Positions 30,905 to 33,317 of a stretch of 33,317 bases of DNA are shown here, one piece after another. The stretch spans positions 1 through 33,317 of the forward strand of contig NZ_CDDB01000030.1 of NCBI RefSeq assembly GCF_000820105.1, read 5' to 3'. The notes under the pieces are model-generated. The model was not told where the DNA came from, did no database searches, and worked only from the letters and a program-made list of their open reading frames with translations. The translations under genes were made by a program, and so were the position numbers. This DNA is from Aeromonas schubertii. GTDB taxonomy: Bacteria > Pseudomonadota > Gammaproteobacteria > Enterobacterales > Aeromonadaceae. Numbering within the stretch: position 1 is the stretch's first letter; each line of letters opens with the position of its first letter.

Positions 30905-31522
30905 ATGTTATCCAAGCAATTTATTCACACCCTCAACGCTCGGGTGAAGAAGGTCGAGCAGGCCACCGATGCCGAGTTGGTTACCGTGCTGGCCCCGGCC
31001 AGCGACGGGTATCGCTTTATCCCGACCCTCTGGGCCGCTCTGCTCGCCATGCTCACCCCCCTGGTACTCCACGAGCTCGGTCTCTGGCTGGCCTGGCACG
31101 ACGTCTTGATGATCCAGTGGGGCGTCTGGTTGCTGCTCACCCTGCTGTTTCAGTGGCGTCCCATCAAGATGCTGCTGGTTCCCGCCTCGGTGAAGCGCCA
31201 TCGCGCCTCCCTGATGGCCAGGCTGCAGTTTATCGAGCAAGGACTGCATCGCACCCGTGAGCGCCTCGGCGTGCTTATCTTTGTCTCGGTTGCCGAGCAC
31301 TATGTAGAGATCCTGGTCGATGACGGGGTGGCCCAGCATATCGACAACCAGGTATGGCAGGAGATCATCGACGATTTCGTTGCCGAAGTGCGTCGTGGCA
31401 AGGTCGAAAATGGCTTCGTGGAGTGTGTGCGCCGTACCGGCGAGGTCCTGGCCGACGCCTTCCCGCCAACCCATGATCGCAACGAGCTCTCGGATGATCT
31501 GGTAGTGCTGGATCAGCCATAA
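30905..31522 (+). CDS. TPM domain membrane protein, third gene of the lemA operon
   Basis: A 205-residue protein with two central hydrophobic segments (about 38-60 and 70-85). The TPM-like domain is split, with its first strand and helix before the membrane segments (RVKKVEQATDAELVTVLAPAS) and the rest after (RERLGVLIFVSVAEHYVEILVDDGVA, then EVRRGKVENGFVECVRRTGEVLADAFPP). It is a partner of the preceding YgcG-like gene, with which it is probably co-transcribed. It has no signal peptide. No confident terminator follows; the tRNA promoter starts 74 bp downstream. Confidence 0.85.
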   Translation: MLSKQFIHTLNARVKKVEQATDAELVTVLAPASDGYRFIPTLWAALLAMLTPLVLHELGLWLAWHDVLMIQWGVWLLLTLLFQWRPIKMLLVPASVKRHRASLMARLQFIEQGLHRTRERLGVLIFVSVAEHYVEILVDDGVAQHIDNQVWQEIIDDFVAEVRRGKVENGFVECVRRTGEVLADAFPPTHDRNELSDDLVVLDQP

Positions 31523-31596
31523 GGCGAGAAAGTATGCGACCTTTGCCTACCCCCTGCGCAAACGGCAAAGAACATGAAAAATAAGGGGAAAAATGG

Positions 31597-31625
31597 TTGA
31601 CCCCACACCGGCTTTCCCCTAGATT
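31597..31625 (+). promoter_or_regulatory. Strong promoter of the tRNA-Ser operon
   Basis: TTGACC (31597-31602) and TAGATT (31620-31625) are separated by 17 nt and followed by a GC-rich stretch (ACGCCCC) before the likely start near 31633. Such a GC-rich discriminator is typical of stable-RNA promoters under stringent control. Confidence 0.75.
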
Positions 31626-31694
31626 ACGCCCCGTTCCAGCGACAAGGCCGGGGCGGTGGCGATGGGCCACGTTAATCCACCATCAACACTTTTC

Positions 31695-31770
31695 GGTGAA
31701 GTGTCCGAGTGGCTGCCCGTCGACAACGTCGACATCAAGAAGCACGCAGAGCGTGCTCCGCACAGCCACT
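31695..31770 (+). other. tRNA-like structured element, copy 1
   Basis: It opens with GGTGAAGTGTCCGAGTGGCT, which is like the first 20 nt of the tRNA-Ser gene with one change, then leaves the tRNA sequence. It can fold as a closing stem (31708-31715 with 31763-31770) around two hairpins: GTCGAC-AAC-GTCGAC at 31719-31733 and GCACGC-AGA-GCGTGC at 31742-31756. It lies inside the tRNA transcript, so it is either a remnant of a tRNA copy or a structured precursor spacer. Confidence 0.55.
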
Positions 31771-31792
31771 GACGTTAAGCCGAAAACAATTT

Positions 31793-31880
31793 GGTGAGGT
31801 GTCCGAGTGGCTGAAGGAGCACGCCTGGAAAGTGTGTATACGGCAACGTATCGAGGGTTCGAATCCCTCCCTCACCGCCA
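31793..31880 (+). tRNA. tRNA-Ser (anticodon GGA), copy 1
   Basis: An 88-nt tRNA with acceptor stem GGTGAGG/CCTCACC, discriminator G and encoded CCA (31878-31880). The anticodon stem CACGC/GTGTG (one G-U pair) encloses loop CTGGAAA, giving anticodon GGA for Ser codons UCC and UCU. A long variable arm (GTATACG region) and the T-arm with GGTTCGAATCC are as expected for a class II tRNA. Confidence 0.97.
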
Positions 31881-31931
31881 AATTACGACAGAGTGCCGTG
31901 GCGATTGACCACGTAAAAACAATCGATAATT

Positions 31932-32008
31932 TGGTTTAGCGTTCGAGTGGCTGCCCGTCGACAAGGTCGACATCAAGAAGCACGCAAAGCGTGCTCCGCG
32001 CAGCCACC
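31932..32008 (+). other. tRNA-like structured element, copy 2
   Basis: This second copy has drifted further at its 5' end (5 changes in the first 21 nt compared with the tRNA), but keeps both inner hairpins (31957-31971 and 31980-31994) and the closing stem GTGGCTG/CAGCCAC (31947-31953 with 32001-32007). The loop bases changed (AAC to AAG, AGA to AAA) while the stems stayed intact. Confidence 0.55.
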
Positions 32009-32030
32009 AACAAGAAACCAAAAACAATTT

Positions 32031-32118
32031 GGTGAGGTGTCCGAGTGGCTGAAGGAGCACGCCTGGAAAGTGTGTATACGGCAACGTATCGAGGGTTCGA
32101 ATCCCTCCCTCACCGCCA
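32031..32118 (+). tRNA. tRNA-Ser (anticodon GGA), copy 2
   Basis: An exact copy of the tRNA-Ser at 31793-31880, offset by 238 nt, with encoded CCA (32116-32118). A Rho-independent terminator follows 8 nt later, so it is the last gene of the tRNA operon. Confidence 0.97.
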
Positions 32119-32125
32119 AATTCAA

Positions 32126-32160
32126 AAGGGTCCACTCAGGTGGGCCCTTCTTCGTTTCTT
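32126..32160 (+). terminator. Rho-independent terminator of the tRNA-Ser operon
   Basis: A 10-bp stem (32126-32135 with 32140-32149, one G-U pair), a 4-nt loop, then CTTCGTTTCTT, directly after the second tRNA. Confidence 0.85.
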
Positions 32161-32236
32161 GCTCTGGTCATCCCCCCGAAAACCTGAGGTGCTCATAAGT
32201 AGAATTTTCCCGTACTGTGAATGCAGGAGGTTCTAC

Positions 32237-32581
32237 ATGAAAGCATCACGCTTTAGCGGTGCCCAGATCATCGCTGTCCTCAAACAAGCCGAGGCCGGTT
32301 CACCCGTCGCGGAGCTCTGCCGCGAGCATGGCATCAGCACCACGACCTTCTACGGGTGGCGTTCCAAATTCGGCGAGATGGATACCTCCCTCATGGCTCG
32401 TCTCAAAGAGCTGGGGGACGAAAACCGCCGCCTTAAGAAGAGGTATGCCGAGGAGCGCCTCAAGGTCGAGATCATCGCCGAGGTCATGGCAAAAAAGTGG
32501 TGGCGCCATCTTCCCGCCGGGAGATGGCGACCAAGGCCGTGGTTCACTACGGCATCTCTATCCGCCCGTGCTGGCCGATGA
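32237..32581 (+). pseudogene. IS3-family transposase OrfA with lost stop codon
   Basis: The first 85 or so residues are a standard IS3-family OrfA: KASRFSGAQIIAVLKQAEAG, then ELCREHGISTTTFYGWRSKFG (helix-turn-helix) and the leucine-zipper-like ENRRLKKRYAEERLKVEIIA. AGGAGG at 32225-32230 supports ATG 32237. OrfA normally stops just after the AAAAAAG slip site; here TGG replaces the expected TGA, so the frame runs on about 27 codons to 32581. Expression of a fused transposase is impossible because orfB is broken. Confidence 0.75.
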
Positions 32582-33239
32582 AAATCAGGAGATTGCCGAC
32601 TGGCTACTGCGCCTCACCGCCAACCAGCGCAGCTGGGGCTTCAGGCTCTGCTTCCTGTATCCAAAGGCTTTGGATGAAACCACAAGCGGGTATACCGGAT
32701 CTATCGGGCGCTGCAGCTCAGTAACCCAAGAAACGGCTGGTGCGTGCCAAACCGGAGACGTTGGCCGTCCCCGACCAGCCTAATCGGTGTTGGTCGATGG
32801 ACTTCATGCATGACCAACTCAGCGATGGCCGCTCGGTGCGGTTGTTTAATGTGATCGGCGACTTCAACCGCGAAGCACTGTGCATCGAGGTGGATTTTTC
32901 CTTGGGTCAAACGGGCGCTGGAGCAGGTGATCGAGTGGCAGGGCAAACCGGCCGTAATCCGCTGTGACAATGGCCAGGAATACATCAGCGAAGGAGCTCA
33001 AGCGCTGGGTAAAGCAAGAGGGAGGCTGAGGTATATCCAGCCAGGCAACCCGCAGCAGAATGCCTACATCGAGCGGTTTAACCCCGAACGAATCTGAGCG
33101 GCAGTATTGGGCTGCTTATAAAACCGTGGCCAGTTTTACTTGGCCACTACAGAACTGGTTGTGGGTTTATAACCATGAGCGGCCCAATATGGCACTGGGT
33201 GGCTACACGCCGAAACAGCGCCGGGCACAGGCCGCATAA
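32497..33239 (+). pseudogene. IS3-family OrfB (DDE transposase), broken by frameshifts and deletion
   Basis: Pieces of orfB appear in three frames: SRREMATKAVVHYGIS near 32500, then LADENQEIADWLLRLTANQR and WGFRLCFLYPKAL near 32570-32670, then [20 protein letters not shown] (with the first catalytic Asp) near 32760-32820, [20 protein letters not shown] near 32850, then IQPGNPQQNAYIERFN (carrying the catalytic Glu) near 33040, and a final GYTPKQRRAQAA ending at 33239. Several short indels separate them, including a loss of about 45 nt after HYGIS. No complete rve domain can be made. Confidence 0.8.
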
Positions 33240-33317
33240 CCTCTACTTTTGAGTGCCCCTAAATACCGGCGATACTACATAGCTAACTGCACCAACGCAA
33301 AAAGGCCTTCCCGTTTG

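Larger units (their letters stand above)
31656..32135 (+). repeat. Tandem duplication of about 240 bp carrying tRNA-Ser
   Basis: Unit 1 (about 31656-31893) and unit 2 (about 31898-32135) share the order GTGGC hairpin, tRNA-like structured element, then tRNA-Ser. The element and tRNA are offset by exactly 238 nt, the upstream hairpin by 242, so a small indel separates them. The tRNA genes are identical in both copies; the spacers have diverged. Confidence 0.8.
32185..33260 (+). mobile_element. Decayed IS3-family insertion sequence (about 1.08 kb)
   Basis: Imperfect terminal inverted repeats enclose an orfA/orfB pair: the left end reads TGAGGTGCTCATAAGTAGA from 32185 and the right end, read in reverse from 33260, AGGGGCACTCAAAAGTAGA. 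The element is shorter than the usual 1.2-1.3 kb because orfB has deletions. It lies 66 bp after the tRNA operon. The precise ends and target duplication are uncertain. Confidence 0.65.

Noticed and set aside
31939-32118. Short repeated units near the tRNAs as a CRISPR array
   Set aside because: There are only two copies, about 240 bp apart, and they contain tRNA genes. No cas genes are present.
33261-33317. Right-edge 57 bp as the start of another gene
   Set aside because: No open frame, motif or ribosome site can be supported in the short sequence available.

Overview
The window is GC-rich chromosomal DNA from a gammaproteobacterium, most likely Aeromonas or a close relative. This assignment rests on recalled family resemblance, not a search: YdhF, YbaM (DUF2496), FabV, an AcfC-type binding protein, a DUF3379 protein beside an ECF sigma factor, and enterobacterial/vibrio-like CydA and MepA. 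Coding density is high, many neighbours overlap by 1-16 nt, and convergent genes are separated by clear hairpin terminators.

Layout. 1-2890 (+): end of a Bat-type aerotolerance operon (VWA/TPR protein tail, BatD) running into an ECF sigma factor and a DUF3379 membrane protein. 2924-4237 (-): a LeuT-type (SNF) transporter whose leader holds a 19-codon peptide rich in Phe/Trp codons, an antiterminator arrangement and an intrinsic terminator, which looks like classical transcription attenuation. 4621-5289 (+): a flavodoxin-fold NAD(P)H:quinone reductase. 5329-8862 (-): five overlapping genes for an Hvf/bufferin-type modified copper-binding peptide (MBL-fold periplasmic hydrolase, HvfA precursor, HvfB MNIO enzyme, HvfC, DoxX). 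8952-11782 (-): cytochrome bd oxidase cydA-cydB-cydX, divergent from a MocR regulator (11905-13311, +) with a direct repeat in the shared promoter region. 13383-15750 (+): AcfC-like binding protein, small secreted repeat protein, ECF sigma factor and RskA-type anti-sigma factor as one overlapping operon. 15881-21740: lipoprotein peptidase, YebE-like DUF533 protein (-), EamA permease, small Cys-rich secreted protein, acyl-CoA thioesterase, YbaM and an MltF-like transglycosylase. 21784-22977 (-): FabV.

23081-26570 looks more accessory. It holds an 851-residue protein that I cannot assign, whose central part resembles a GT-A glycosyltransferase core, then an XRE repressor and a decayed fragment of an FhlA-type activator. 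26685-31522 returns to ordinary genes: YdhF, an RRM RNA-binding protein, a small membrane protein, MepA, and a LemA-TPM-TPM operon. The end has two identical tRNA-Ser(GGA) genes in a tandem duplication of about 240 bp, each preceded by a conserved foldable element that begins like the 5' half of the tRNA, and then a decayed IS3-family insertion sequence.

How the genes may work together: the cyd and hvf genes lie on the same strand with no clear promoter between them, so a copper-free oxidase and a copper-binding peptide pathway may share control by the MocR protein. The transporter attenuator would match aromatic amino acid uptake to the supply of charged tRNA-Phe (or tRNA-Trp).
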